Shown here one piece after another: positions 9,498-17,509 of a stretch of 47,485 bases of DNA; positions within the stretch are counted from its first letter, which is position 1, and each line of letters starts with the position of its first letter. The notes under the pieces are model-generated. The model saw nothing but the letters and a program-made list of their open reading frames with translations, was not told the DNA's origin and made no database searches. The DNA comes from Lentisphaerae bacterium RIFOXYA12_FULL_48_11. Its GTDB lineage: Bacteria > Verrucomicrobiota > Kiritimatiellia > UBA8416 > YA12-FULL-48-11. The translations under genes were made by a program, and so were the position numbers. The stretch is taken from the NCBI GenBank assembly GCA_001804885.1, contig MHBM01000003.1:22114-69598 (forward strand), in the 5' to 3' direction.

Positions 9498-10892
9498 TTA
9501 CACCTTGGCCAGTTTCCTCGAATGTTTGTGGATCTTTTCGATCGCGTTGGCGATGTCATCCATATCTTCTTTCTCGGCCAGGAGTTTCTCCTGCGATAGC
9601 CAGACCATCTCCGTACAAAGTTTTTCATTTTCAGGACACCGGGTTCGCTCCAGCCACGCCTCGTAATCCAGTTCCGCGGGCGCATACATCCGTTTGAAGT
9701 TCTTCGTCTGGAAAGCCGCTTTGACAAAAGGCTGCTTATTGAGCTGGCCGTAACCGCCCGAACAACCGACACCTTCCGCACTCAAAGCCTTTATGAACTT
9801 GTCCCGTGATAATCCGTTAAACGAATCTTCTTTGTAGCGGAAAGGAAACAGGTGGAAAGCAGCACGATTGACCCCTGGCGAGAACGCATAAGGGACAATC
9901 CCTGGAATATCCTTTATTTTGCTTTTCAGATATTCCGCGTTTGCGTGCCGCTTAATTGTCTCAGGCTCCAACGTCTTTAACATGGCAAGTCCTATCGCGG
10001 CCTGATACTCCGTGTACCGCATTTTTGAGCCAAGCATTACTGTGCCGCCACCAACAGCACCTACAGCTGTACCATACGCGTTGCCATAATTGTGGTACGA
10101 GTAACAGCGATCCATAAACGCATCGTCGTCGCTGACAATCGCACCACCCTCGCCGATCGGCATGTTCTTGGAATTCTGGAAGCTGTAACAACCGGCATTG
10201 CCAAATGAACCAACTTTCTTGCCATTGATCTCGGCAAGCCACCCCTGGCACGCATCTTCAACCACCATCAGGTTATGTTTCTTGGCAATATCCATTATCG
10301 CAGTCATGTCTGCGGGCAGACCCAGAATATGCACGGGCAGAATCGCGCGGGTCTTCGATGTAATCTTCGACTCGACCTTCTTTGGATCGAGCTGGTACGT
10401 CTGCGGATCAACATCGCAGAAAACCGGGATTGCACCGTTCATGAGGATTGACTGCGGCGTAGCTATGAAAGTATACGGTGGCAGGATCACCTCATCACCC
10501 GCTCCTATATCAAGCTGTGCCAGCGAAATCACCAGCGCGTTTGTTCCGTTCACAACGGCCAGGCAGCGCTTCGAGCCAATGGCCTTGGCCCACGCCTTTT
10601 CAAACGAGGTGACGACGCCTGCACGCGACCAGACACCACTGCGTAACACTTCAAGGATCTTCTGCTCATCCTCAGCCGCTACCCAGTGCGGCCAGTGCGC
10701 CCATCCTTTTTTCCTGACCGGTTTACCACCCAGGAGAGCCAGTCCATCCATGGTTCCCTCGCTCCCAAACACGTTGAAGCAATACTGCATCATTCCGGCG
10801 CCCAGCATTGCCGTGGCGGAAGTCTTGATAAATGTTCGCCGCCTGATCTTGTTATGGATGTCGCCTACTGATGCTGTTACATCTGTTTTCAT
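9498..10892 (-). CDS. Tat-signal DegT/DnrJ/EryC1/StrS-family aminotransferase-fold protein (copy 2)
   Basis: 464 residues and first gene of the minus-strand operon. The N-terminus carries RRRTFIKTS (Arg17-Arg19), a Tat-type export signal, followed by a hydrophobic stretch to about residue 41. The PLP-binding signatures are complete: VVEDACQGW (Asp213) and CYSFQNSKNMPIGEGG (Lys242). It differs widely from the copy 4 kb downstream, so the two are ancient paralogues rather than a recent duplication and may act on different steps or pair as subunits. A GGAGAG ribosome site precedes the ATG. The divergent gene across 172 bases is an XylR-like regulator, which may control this operon. Export of a nucleotide-sugar-type aminotransferase is unexpected, and its substrate is unknown. 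Confidence 0.85.
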   Translation of the reverse strand: MKTDVTASVGDIHNKIRRRTFIKTSATAMLGAGMMQYCFNVFGSEGTMDGLALLGGKPVRKKGWAHWPHWVAAEDEQKILEVLRSGVWSRAGVVTSFEKAWAKAIGSKRCLAVVNGTNALVISLAQLDIGAGDEVILPPYTFIATPQSILMNGAIPVFCDVDPQTYQLDPKKVESKITSKTRAILPVHILGLPADMTAIMDIAKKHNLMVVEDACQGWLAEINGKKVGSFGNAGCYSFQNSKNMPIGEGGAIVSDDDAFMDRCYSYHNYGNAYGTAVGAVGGGTVMLGSKMRYTEYQAAIGLAMLKTLEPETIKRHANAEYLKSKIKDIPGIVPYAFSPGVNRAAFHLFPFRYKEDSFNGLSRDKFIKALSAEGVGCSGGYGQLNKQPFVKAAFQTKNFKRMYAPAELDYEAWLERTRCPENEKLCTEMVWLSQEKLLAEKEDMDDIANAIEKIHKHSRKLAKV

Positions 10893-11028
10893 CTTATCTC
10901 TCCGTTTTGGAATTCAAACATGCTGCGCCAATGATTTCTTCAATTTACAGACATTATTATGCGCCGTTTCCCGTTATTCGGCAAATGCATGATCAGGCTA
11001 TTTAGTGCAAAATAAGTAAAGCACCTGC

Positions 11029-11058
11029 TTGAAGGTGACAGGTGACAGAATATATACT
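11029..11058 (+). promoter_or_regulatory. candidate promoter for the XylR-like regulator
   Basis: TTGAAG at 11029-11034 and TATACT at 11053-11058 are separated by 18 bases. If used, transcription would start close to the ATG at 11065, giving a very short leader or a leaderless message. A direct repeat GGTGACA lies between the two boxes and could be a protein-binding site. The rest of the 172-base divergent gap shows no clear palindromic operator. Confidence 0.3.
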
Positions 11059-11064
11059 AATGAC

Positions 11065-12213
11065 ATGAAAAACGCGGCAGTACTTGTCCTTATGGAGCTC
11101 TATGATCATCGAATCCGCCAGGGAATCGGCCATTACGCCGCCGAACACAACTGGTACCTGACAATCTGTGACGGCTGTACATACGGCGGAGGAAACGCTC
11201 TACCTCAGGGCTGGTCTGGAGACGGCATGCTTGTACAAATCAACAAGAATGCAGATCTGATCCGCTATGTACGTCGACAGCATGTTCCTTGTGTGGACAT
11301 GTGGATCTGTCGGCCTGATATCCCCATGCCGCGAATTACGGGAGATCAGCGTCTCATCGGACAAACCGCCGCAGACCACCTGATCGAACGCGGATTCCGC
11401 AATGCGGTCTTTTTTTCAACAGAGTATCAGTATATGCATAAGCTGCGTGCCGAGGGTTTCTCTGACCGTTTTCTGGAAAAGACGGGAAAACGCCCACGAA
11501 ATCTCGCCTGGGCACTTCACTCTAAAAGCGGAAAAGACAATTGGCATGCGCAGAACGCCTGGTTGAGACGCATAATCAGGCCATTGCCAAAACCTTTGGG
11601 CATCTTCTGTTACAGCGATTACGATGCCGCAAAAATCGAAACTTTCTGTCTCGAAGCCGGCTACTCCGTCCCCGACGACATTGCTATCCTCGGAGTGGAC
11701 AATGATCCCCTTGTCTGTGAGAACCTGTGCGTGCCGCTTTCCAGCGTCCGGCACGATCTCGTCCGTGTTGGATATGACAGCGCCACCCTGCTGGACCGGT
11801 TGATGCATGGTGCAAAGGCATCTGCTGATCCAATACTGGTTCCACCAAACGGAGTTGAACTCCGCGCCAGTACGGACAGCTTCGTAACCGCAGACCCGTT
11901 GATTCGCTCTGTACTCAAGTTTTTCCGTGAAAACATCAGCAGGAATATCGGCATCCATGACGCCTCAGAAGCTGTTTGCGTACAGCGTCATAAATTAAAT
12001 ACGCATTTTGTCCGTGTGCTGGGAGAGACAGTCTATGCCACTTTAATCAGATTACGTCTTTTCGAGGTAAAACGCCTGTTATCCCAGACCGATCTTTCTA
12101 TAAAGGAAATAGCGCTCAATACCGGATTCTGCCACGCCCAGCACTTGAACAACACATTCCGTCGTTCTGAACATTGCACTCCAACCGCCTACCGTATGCG
12201 CGAGAAAAGCTGA
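11065..12213 (+). CDS. XylR-like AraC-family transcriptional regulator
   Basis: I chose the ATG at 11065 (382 residues) because the protein then begins with the first beta-strand of a periplasmic-binding-protein fold. A TTG at 11029 is in frame but adds residues without a fold. Residues 1 to about 270 form a LacI/PBP1-like sugar-sensing domain (AILGVDNDPLVCENL is typical of the XylR group), with no N-terminal LacI helix-turn-helix. The last 100 residues are an AraC-type double helix-turn-helix. Such proteins sense a monosaccharide and activate divergent catabolic operons. It is divergent from the DegT/ceramidase-like operon and 33 bases upstream of an exported protein, either of which may be its target. 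It is clearly distinct from the two paired regulators further on. Confidence 0.88.
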   Translation: MKNAAVLVLMELYDHRIRQGIGHYAAEHNWYLTICDGCTYGGGNALPQGWSGDGMLVQINKNADLIRYVRRQHVPCVDMWICRPDIPMPRITGDQRLIGQTAADHLIERGFRNAVFFSTEYQYMHKLRAEGFSDRFLEKTGKRPRNLAWALHSKSGKDNWHAQNAWLRRIIRPLPKPLGIFCYSDYDAAKIETFCLEAGYSVPDDIAILGVDNDPLVCENLCVPLSSVRHDLVRVGYDSATLLDRLMHGAKASADPILVPPNGVELRASTDSFVTADPLIRSVLKFFRENISRNIGIHDASEAVCVQRHKLNTHFVRVLGETVYATLIRLRLFEVKRLLSQTDLSIKEIALNTGFCHAQHLNNTFRRSEHCTPTAYRMREKS

Positions 12214-12246
12214 CAACTCAGATGAAAGTCGAAAGAGAAAGGAAAC

Positions 12247-13902
12247 ATGAATAAATGTCGTAAAGCATTCATTGCCATCACACTGGTAATCACTGGAATC
12301 ACAATTCCCGGCGCAGAAGGCGAACAGAACCTTTGGGATCTTGCCCAGGATAATCGATCCATCCACCGTTTCTCAACTTCCATAAAAGCACAGGAAATGA
12401 AAGCGATCTTCACGAACGATGAATCGATCGACAAAGCGGTTGCGTGGTACAAACAGCATGGGTTCACAAAAGTCTATCTGGAAACATTCCGGTTCGGATA
12501 TCTCGTAGAACGGCCTCTTCTGGAAAAAACCATCAACCGTTTCCGCAATGCCGGCATAGAGACCGGCGGACTGGTCACGCCAACCATGATCGGTAAGATA
12601 TCTTCCGGCTGGAATGTGGCCTGCTGTTACTCCGACCTTCCCACGCAGAAACGTACCCGAAAGATTTTCGAATATACGGCCTCATTCTTTGACACAATCC
12701 TGATAGACGATTTCTGGTTCACAGACTGTACCTGTGAGATTTGTTCAAAGGCCATGAAGGCGCAGACCGTAACCATTGGAGAAAAGATATATCCCGTCGG
12801 GAAACCAGACTGGTCACACTACCGCCGTGAACTGATGTGCCGTCTTGCCGAAGAAAATGTGATAAAGGCCTGCAGGGCGGTCAACCCAAAGGTCAGGGTC
12901 ATTGTCAAATTCCCCTGCTGGTATGACGGTTACCAGGATAAGGGATACGACGTGCCACGTATGAGTGCAATTTTTGACGGCACCTGGGTTGGCACTGAAA
13001 CACGCGATTATAAAGGTTCATGGGGCGGTACACCACAGATGGCGGCTTTCTTCATTTCTCGCTGGATTGCGTCTGTCGGCATGGGCAAATGCGAGGGAGG
13101 ATGGTATGACCCTCTGGGAACAACTCCCGCCACGTACCTGGAACAAGCAAGGTTGACAGTTCTTGGCGGTATGCCTGAATCACTTCTCCACAGTTACGGA
13201 TATCTTGCGATGACGCCAGCCGACGCAAAGAAAATGGATGACAGCGTCAAGCTGCTGAATCTAAAGGGCGTAGGCGGTTTGGGTTCACCGTATGGCCCAG
13301 AAGATATAAAACATCTGAGCAACCATTTGCCAGAATTATTTTCAGTTGCCAGAGAAGTCAAGGCACGGAAACTGACTGGCATTGCAGCCTTCAAGCCTGC
13401 CAATAGCTCCTCATACGGCGAAGACTTTCTTTTCAGTTTTGCAGGCATGCTTGGATTACCCTTAAATCCATGCGATGAATTTCCGAAAGATGCACCGGCC
13501 GCGTTCTTTGCATCTTATTTCCGAGTCTTCCCTGATGCCGACAAGCTCATAAACGACTACATATCAACTGGTCGCCCAACTCTCATAACTGATGGCCTTG
13601 TACAGGCCTTGAAGGGCAAGATCAATATTGACCTTCCAAACGTGGTCATTCTGCCTGTTAAGGGGAAAACCAGCGAGTTACTGAAACTTACACAAGAAGA
13701 GCTGGACAAGATTCGTACTCCTTTTATCAATGCATTGGGACATCAAACATTCAGCGCGCCCAATATGGTCGGACTTTTCCTGTTCGAGGATAAAAGCTGG
13801 GTTATCATGAACTTCAACGACCAGTTGGTTACTGTGGAGTTCAACGGATCAAAACATGAAATAACGGCCCGCCAGTGGTTTTGTAACTGGAAAGATAAAT
13901 AG
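12247..13902 (+). CDS. exported protein of unknown function, possible TIM-barrel hydrolase
   Basis: 551 residues with a signal peptide (about residues 1-23). AAAGGAAAC precedes the ATG. I do not recognise the family. The pattern of strands ending in charged residues resembles a glycosidase-like barrel: KVYLETFRFG near residue 75, LIDDFWFTDC near 152, VIVKFPCW near 219. Asp154-Asp155 is a plausible catalytic or metal site. It is followed at once by a Cys cluster (Cys161, Cys163, Cys166) that could bind metal or form disulfides. The C-terminal third looks like an alpha/beta domain, possibly of the glutamine-amidotransferase-like trimerisation type, before a short beta end. It probably shares a transcript with the upstream XylR-like regulator. 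Glycan hydrolysis is inference from context. Confidence 0.6.
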   Translation: MNKCRKAFIAITLVITGITIPGAEGEQNLWDLAQDNRSIHRFSTSIKAQEMKAIFTNDESIDKAVAWYKQHGFTKVYLETFRFGYLVERPLLEKTINRFRNAGIETGGLVTPTMIGKISSGWNVACCYSDLPTQKRTRKIFEYTASFFDTILIDDFWFTDCTCEICSKAMKAQTVTIGEKIYPVGKPDWSHYRRELMCRLAEENVIKACRAVNPKVRVIVKFPCWYDGYQDKGYDVPRMSAIFDGTWVGTETRDYKGSWGGTPQMAAFFISRWIASVGMGKCEGGWYDPLGTTPATYLEQARLTVLGGMPESLLHSYGYLAMTPADAKKMDDSVKLLNLKGVGGLGSPYGPEDIKHLSNHLPELFSVAREVKARKLTGIAAFKPANSSSYGEDFLFSFAGMLGLPLNPCDEFPKDAPAAFFASYFRVFPDADKLINDYISTGRPTLITDGLVQALKGKINIDLPNVVILPVKGKTSELLKLTQEELDKIRTPFINALGHQTFSAPNMVGLFLFEDKSWVIMNFNDQLVTVEFNGSKHEITARQWFCNWKDK

Positions 13903-13915
13903 AAAGATTGAAGCT

Positions 13916-13935
13916 CCCTGCGCCCAACCGCGGGG
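13916..13935. terminator. weak hairpin between convergent genes
   Basis: CCCTGCG at 13916-13922 can pair with CGCGGGG at 13929-13935 (one G-U pair) in the 73-base gap between two convergent genes. No T tract follows, so it could be a factor-dependent terminator or a decayed repeat instead. Confidence 0.25.
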
Positions 13936-13975
13936 TATTCTTGCGAAGGCGAGTGAAGCCGATAGTACTGAAAAC

Positions 13976-15160
13976 TCATCTCTGGCGACGATACTCCTGC
14001 ATTGTCATGCCAACATGTCGTTTAAAAATGCGGCGCAGGTGATCATCCGTCTGGTAACCGCTGCGGTCGGTAATGTCCCGTATCGGCAAGTCTGTTTCCG
14101 CAACCAGCCGCTTGGCCCGTTCAAGGCGTACCCGCTGAATCTCCTCCAGAATGGACCGTCCACATGTCTTCCTGAAACGCAGTTCAGTCAGCCGGCGCGA
14201 TACTTTTAAATACTTCACAACATCCCTCACGCTGATACCTTCGCAGGCGTTAAGCTGAATGAATTCAATTGCCCTTGCGATAAGACGATCCTGCAGCGGT
14301 TCCACCCTGTTGGTCGACTGGCGAACGGCGATCCTTTTTACACCGTAGTTCAGAATCGTCCTGCGTTTCCTCTTACGGCGTAACTGCTCATCCAGCAACT
14401 GCGCGGCCATGAATCCACAGTTTTCCCAGTCGCACTCAAGGCTGGAAATCGTCGGGACCCTGCCCAGGCAGAATTGCTCATCATTATCCACGCCTAGCAC
14501 CGCAACCTCATCCGGCACCTTGATCCCTTTTATCAGGCAGGTATCGAGTATCTGCCTGGCACGAATGTCCATTGCCGCAAATAAAGCTACAGGTTTAGGC
14601 AGACCGGCCAGCCATCCTGCAAGTTTGGCCTGTTCGACAGACCAGTCATTGATCTCCGCCCCGGTCAATGCTGGATAGATATGACACTTAAAGCCGGCTT
14701 TGCGCAAACGGTCGGAGAAACCCCGACTGCGGCCACGAGACCACATATAATCCAGAACCTCCCCTACATAGGCAAAATTCGTGAATCCCTTTTTCAGGAA
14801 GAAATCAGCCGCCATGGTACCAACACTCACAGCATCGTTTTGCACATAGGAACAATGGACAAATGGAGAGTTCCTGGAAAGATAGTTTGGTAGAGGGTCC
14901 ATGAGAACAATCGGTACTTTCGTTTCTGCAAGAATCTTCTCCATGTCCAGCATGGATGTTCCGACAATGACTCCATCGGTATTCCAGGACTCAAAGCGGG
15001 ATATGTGCTGTTCGCCAACACGATTCTGAATTATGTACAAATGCCACGGACCATAGAGCCGCACATACTTGAGCAGTCCGTCCAGTTTCTGCCGTTCAGC
15101 CTGCACACATGTTTCCAGAATCACAACCACACGCGGCACCTGTGTGAAGATTTTTGGCAT
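13976..15160 (-). CDS. XylR-like AraC-family regulator (paralogue A)
   Basis: 394 residues. The N-terminal two thirds are a PBP1/LacI-like effector-binding domain (VAVLGVDNDEQFCLG, LAGWLAGLPKPVALFAAMD). The C-terminal 100 residues are an AraC DNA-binding domain ending in the usual second helix-turn-helix (DRSGYQTDDHLRRIFKRHVG). By eye it is roughly three-quarters identical to the regulator at 16129-17319. Differences cluster in the effector domain, for example around residues 50-105 and 155-170, so the two may respond to different sugars while reading similar operators. It is divergent from a DUF1080 gene, with a 36-bp inverted repeat between them, the expected target for self- and neighbour control. 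Confidence 0.9.
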   Translation of the reverse strand: MPKIFTQVPRVVVILETCVQAERQKLDGLLKYVRLYGPWHLYIIQNRVGEQHISRFESWNTDGVIVGTSMLDMEKILAETKVPIVLMDPLPNYLSRNSPFVHCSYVQNDAVSVGTMAADFFLKKGFTNFAYVGEVLDYMWSRGRSRGFSDRLRKAGFKCHIYPALTGAEINDWSVEQAKLAGWLAGLPKPVALFAAMDIRARQILDTCLIKGIKVPDEVAVLGVDNDEQFCLGRVPTISSLECDWENCGFMAAQLLDEQLRRKRKRRTILNYGVKRIAVRQSTNRVEPLQDRLIARAIEFIQLNACEGISVRDVVKYLKVSRRLTELRFRKTCGRSILEEIQRVRLERAKRLVAETDLPIRDITDRSGYQTDDHLRRIFKRHVGMTMQEYRRQR

Positions 15161-15220
15161 TATTTACAACCCGGCCTGTTTCCCACGAATATGGAATAGT
15201 TCCGGCATGCTTGGCAAGGT

Positions 15221-15256
15221 GATTGCGCAAAATGCCGGATCATTTTGTGCGCAATC
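15221..15256. promoter_or_regulatory. 36-bp inverted-repeat operator (copy A)
   Basis: GATTGCGCAAAATG at the left is mirrored by CATTTTGTGCGCAATC at the right, with one extra base in the right arm. The same 36-bp layout recurs at 17382-17417, also between a paralogous regulator and a divergent enzyme gene. Position and conservation make it the likely binding site of the XylR-like regulators. Confidence 0.7.
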
Positions 15257-15261
15257 GCATG

Positions 15262-15290
15262 TGTTCATTCCCTGTAACCTGATCTACTGT
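15262..15290 (+). promoter_or_regulatory. candidate regulated promoter of the DUF1080 gene
   Basis: TGTTCA (15262-15267) and TACTGT (15285-15290) are 17 bases apart and start six bases after the operator. The same block, including TGTTCATTCCCTG, is conserved at the other copy, where the -10-like box is a better TATACT. A poor -35 next to an operator fits activator dependence. Confidence 0.4.
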
Positions 15291-15352
15291 CTCTTCTCAC
15301 TGGGAACGGCAGGGGATGTCGGCCTGGCATTTCCTGCAGAAAGGACCACCTG

Positions 15353-16123
15353 ATGAGAAGAATAATCATATATGTTACTGCTGTATTATTGTCATGTTCG
15401 ATCGGCCATGCACAGGAACGGGAACTGTTCAACGGGAAGAACCTTGATGGCTGGTACATATTCCTGAAAGAACGCGGTAAGAACAACGATCCAAAGCGCG
15501 TATTTACCGTCGTGGACGGGATGCTGAAGATCTCAGGTGAAGAATGGGGTTGCCTGACATCAAACGAGTCCTTTTCAGATTACAAACTGGTGCTGGAATT
15601 CAAGTGGGGAGGAACAAATCATCCTCCCCGCCATAAATCAGCACGCGACTGTGGACTTCTTGTACATTCCCAGGGTGAAGACGGCGCTTTCGGAAAGACA
15701 TGGATGTATTCAATAGAAGCCAATATCATCGAAGGCGGAATGGGCGATTTCATTGTGGTCGGCGATAAGACCGACAAATTCCAGATAACAGCCAGAATTG
15801 CACCTGAAAAATGCAAGGGGTGCGGAGTATGGGATCCGAAGGGAAAACCCTGCACGATCAATGCCGGACGAATCAACTGGTCCGGACGTGATCCCGATTG
15901 GTCGGATACGCTCAATTTCCGCGGCAAGAACGACCTCGATAAACCGGTCGGAGAATGGAACCGCATGGAAGTCACTGCCAAAGGTGACAAGCTGGACGTG
16001 GTATTCAACGGTGTTCTTGTGAATCAGGCATATAATGTCAAACCGTCTTCAGGAAAAATACAGATTCAATCCGAAGCTGCTGAAATCTATTTTCGCAAGA
16101 TAGTCCTGGCGTCGCTGAAGTAA
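15353..16123 (+). CDS. exported DUF1080 (3-keto-disaccharide hydrolase type) protein
   Basis: 256 residues. Signal peptide residues 1-20 (ends GHAQ). AAAGGA precedes the ATG. ELFNGKNLDGWY at the mature N-terminus and YKLVLEFKWG, RDCGLLVHSQG and GEWNRMEVTAKG are hallmarks of the DUF1080 domain (PF06439), a concanavalin/laminin-G-like sandwich. Some members have been shown to act on 3-keto-glycosides; others may only bind glycans. One domain fills the whole protein. It is divergent from regulator A across a conserved operator and ends five bases before the convergent stop of regulator B, so it is probably a single-gene transcript induced by regulator A. No oxidoreductase that would make a 3-keto sugar is adjacent, so activity is uncertain. 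Confidence 0.85.
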   Translation: MRRIIIYVTAVLLSCSIGHAQERELFNGKNLDGWYIFLKERGKNNDPKRVFTVVDGMLKISGEEWGCLTSNESFSDYKLVLEFKWGGTNHPPRHKSARDCGLLVHSQGEDGAFGKTWMYSIEANIIEGGMGDFIVVGDKTDKFQITARIAPEKCKGCGVWDPKGKPCTINAGRINWSGRDPDWSDTLNFRGKNDLDKPVGEWNRMEVTAKGDKLDVVFNGVLVNQAYNVKPSSGKIQIQSEAAEIYFRKIVLASLK

Positions 16124-16128
16124 CAGTT

Positions 16129-17319
16129 TCAGGAACGGTTCTGCCTGCGGTATTCCTGCATGCTAACCCCGAAATGTTTCTTGAATATGTGGCGCAGGTG
16201 GTCATCTGTCTGGTATCCACTCCGGTCGGTAATCTCACTCAACGACAGATCTGTTTCGGTGACCAGTTGTCTGACCCGCTCAAGACGCACATTCTGGATT
16301 TCATCAAGTATCGAACGCCCGCATGCCTTCCTGAATCGCAATTCAGCCAGGCGGCGCGATACCTTAAGGTAGGCCACAACATCCATCACGCTTATCCTCT
16401 CACAGGCGTTCAACTGTATGAATTCTACAGCACGCGCCACCAGGCCATCCCGAACGGGCTGTACCACATCGGTTGACTGGCGCACAGCGGTTCGTTTGAC
16501 CCCGTACTTCAGGATAATTTTCCTTTTCCGCTTGCCGCGCATCTGCTCATCGAGCAGCTGTGCCGCCATAAAACCGCAATGCCCCATATCACATTCAAGG
16601 CTCGAGAGTGTCGGAGAACTACCCAGGCAAAGCTGTTCGTCGTTGTCCACACCAAGGATTGCAATGTCATCAGGAACCTTGAGCCCATTGATCAGACAGG
16701 TATCGAGTATCTGCCTGGCACGGATATCCATTGCGGCAAAAAGCGCAACCGGCTTCGGCAACCCTGCCAGCCAACCCGCAAGCTTGGCCTGCTCAACAGC
16801 CCAGTCATTCATCTCGACCCTGGTCAACAAAGGATAAGTGTGACATGCAAAACCAGCTTTACGCAATCGGCTTGAAAAACCCTGGCCGCGGCCACGCGAC
16901 CACATTCGATTCAGCACTTCGCCAACATAGGCAAAATTACGGAATCCCTTGTTAATGAAAAAGTCCGCCGCCATCACTCCCACGCTTACTGCATCGTTCT
17001 GTACATAGGAACGGCGGTAAAAAGGAGAGGACGGTTTGAGATGACACGGAAGCGGATCGACCAGAACCAGAGGCACTTTCACCCTCGCAAGAATCGGCTC
17101 CATATCGAACATGGACTGCCCTACTATGATACCGTTTGCATTCCATCGCTCGAAATGTGCAAGCTTCTGCTCGCCAACCCGATTCTGTATTATGTGCAGG
17201 TGCCATGGCCCGTAGAAACGGACATATTTCAGAATACCGTCCAGCTTCTGCCTGTCGGGCTGGACACATGTCTCCAGGATTACTACCACTCGCGGTACCT
17301 GTGTGAATATCTTAGGCAT
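16129..17319 (-). CDS. XylR-like AraC-family regulator (paralogue B)
   Basis: 396 residues with the same architecture as the regulator at 13976-15160: PBP1/LacI-like effector domain, then AraC-type DNA-binding domain (DRSGYQTDDHLRHIFKKHFG). The first 20 residues are identical in both (MPKIFTQVPRVVVILETCVQ), and the recognition helices differ at only a few sites. The gene is divergent from the DUF4838 gene, with a matching 36-bp operator in the gap. The high similarity indicates duplication of a regulator-operator module. Divergence around residues 50-105 and 155-170, in the effector domain, suggests a changed ligand. Cross-regulation between the two units is likely because their operators are nearly the same. 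Confidence 0.9.
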   Translation of the reverse strand: MPKIFTQVPRVVVILETCVQPDRQKLDGILKYVRFYGPWHLHIIQNRVGEQKLAHFERWNANGIIVGQSMFDMEPILARVKVPLVLVDPLPCHLKPSSPFYRRSYVQNDAVSVGVMAADFFINKGFRNFAYVGEVLNRMWSRGRGQGFSSRLRKAGFACHTYPLLTRVEMNDWAVEQAKLAGWLAGLPKPVALFAAMDIRARQILDTCLINGLKVPDDIAILGVDNDEQLCLGSSPTLSSLECDMGHCGFMAAQLLDEQMRGKRKRKIILKYGVKRTAVRQSTDVVQPVRDGLVARAVEFIQLNACERISVMDVVAYLKVSRRLAELRFRKACGRSILDEIQNVRLERVRQLVTETDLSLSEITDRSGYQTDDHLRHIFKKHFGVSMQEYRRQNRS

Positions 17320-17381
17320 TATCGTCCGATCAATGTGATTCCGATTTAATATTGAATAACGAAAATATGTTTGGCAAGGAT

Positions 17382-17417
17382 GATTGCGGAAAAAACCCGC
17401 TCATTTTATGCGCAATC
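17382..17417. promoter_or_regulatory. 36-bp inverted-repeat operator (copy B)
   Basis: GATTGCGGAAAAAA at the left is mirrored by CATTTTATGCGCAATC at the right. Length, spacing and outer half-sites match the copy at 15221-15256. The left arm carries a C-to-G change (GCGG in place of GCGC), which may alter affinity. Confidence 0.7.
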
Positions 17418-17422
17418 GTAGG

Positions 17423-17451
17423 TGTTCATTCCCTGCCACATGGTCTATACT
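17423..17451 (+). promoter_or_regulatory. candidate regulated promoter of the DUF4838 operon
   Basis: TGTTCA (17423-17428) and TATACT (17446-17451) lie 17 bases apart, at the same distance from the operator as in copy A. The sequence TGTTCATTCCCTG is identical in both promoters. The -35 is weak, as expected for an activated promoter. Confidence 0.45.
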
Positions 17452-17509
17452 TCATTTCAAGCTCTGAACCCGGATTCCAGAAACCCCGGAAAAACATGAA
17501 GAGGCAACC

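Noticed and set aside
8332..9666. A 444-codon open frame on the plus strand opposite the beta-propeller gene.
   Set aside because: It is antisense to a gene with clear signal peptide, blade repeats and operon spacing; its protein is Cys/His/Arg-rich without domains. An overprinted shadow.
10893..11028. Possible XylR-type operator (TTATGCGCCG ... CGGCAAATGCATGA) in the divergent gap.
   Set aside because: The arms match poorly and do not resemble the conserved 36-bp operator, so I do not list it as a site.
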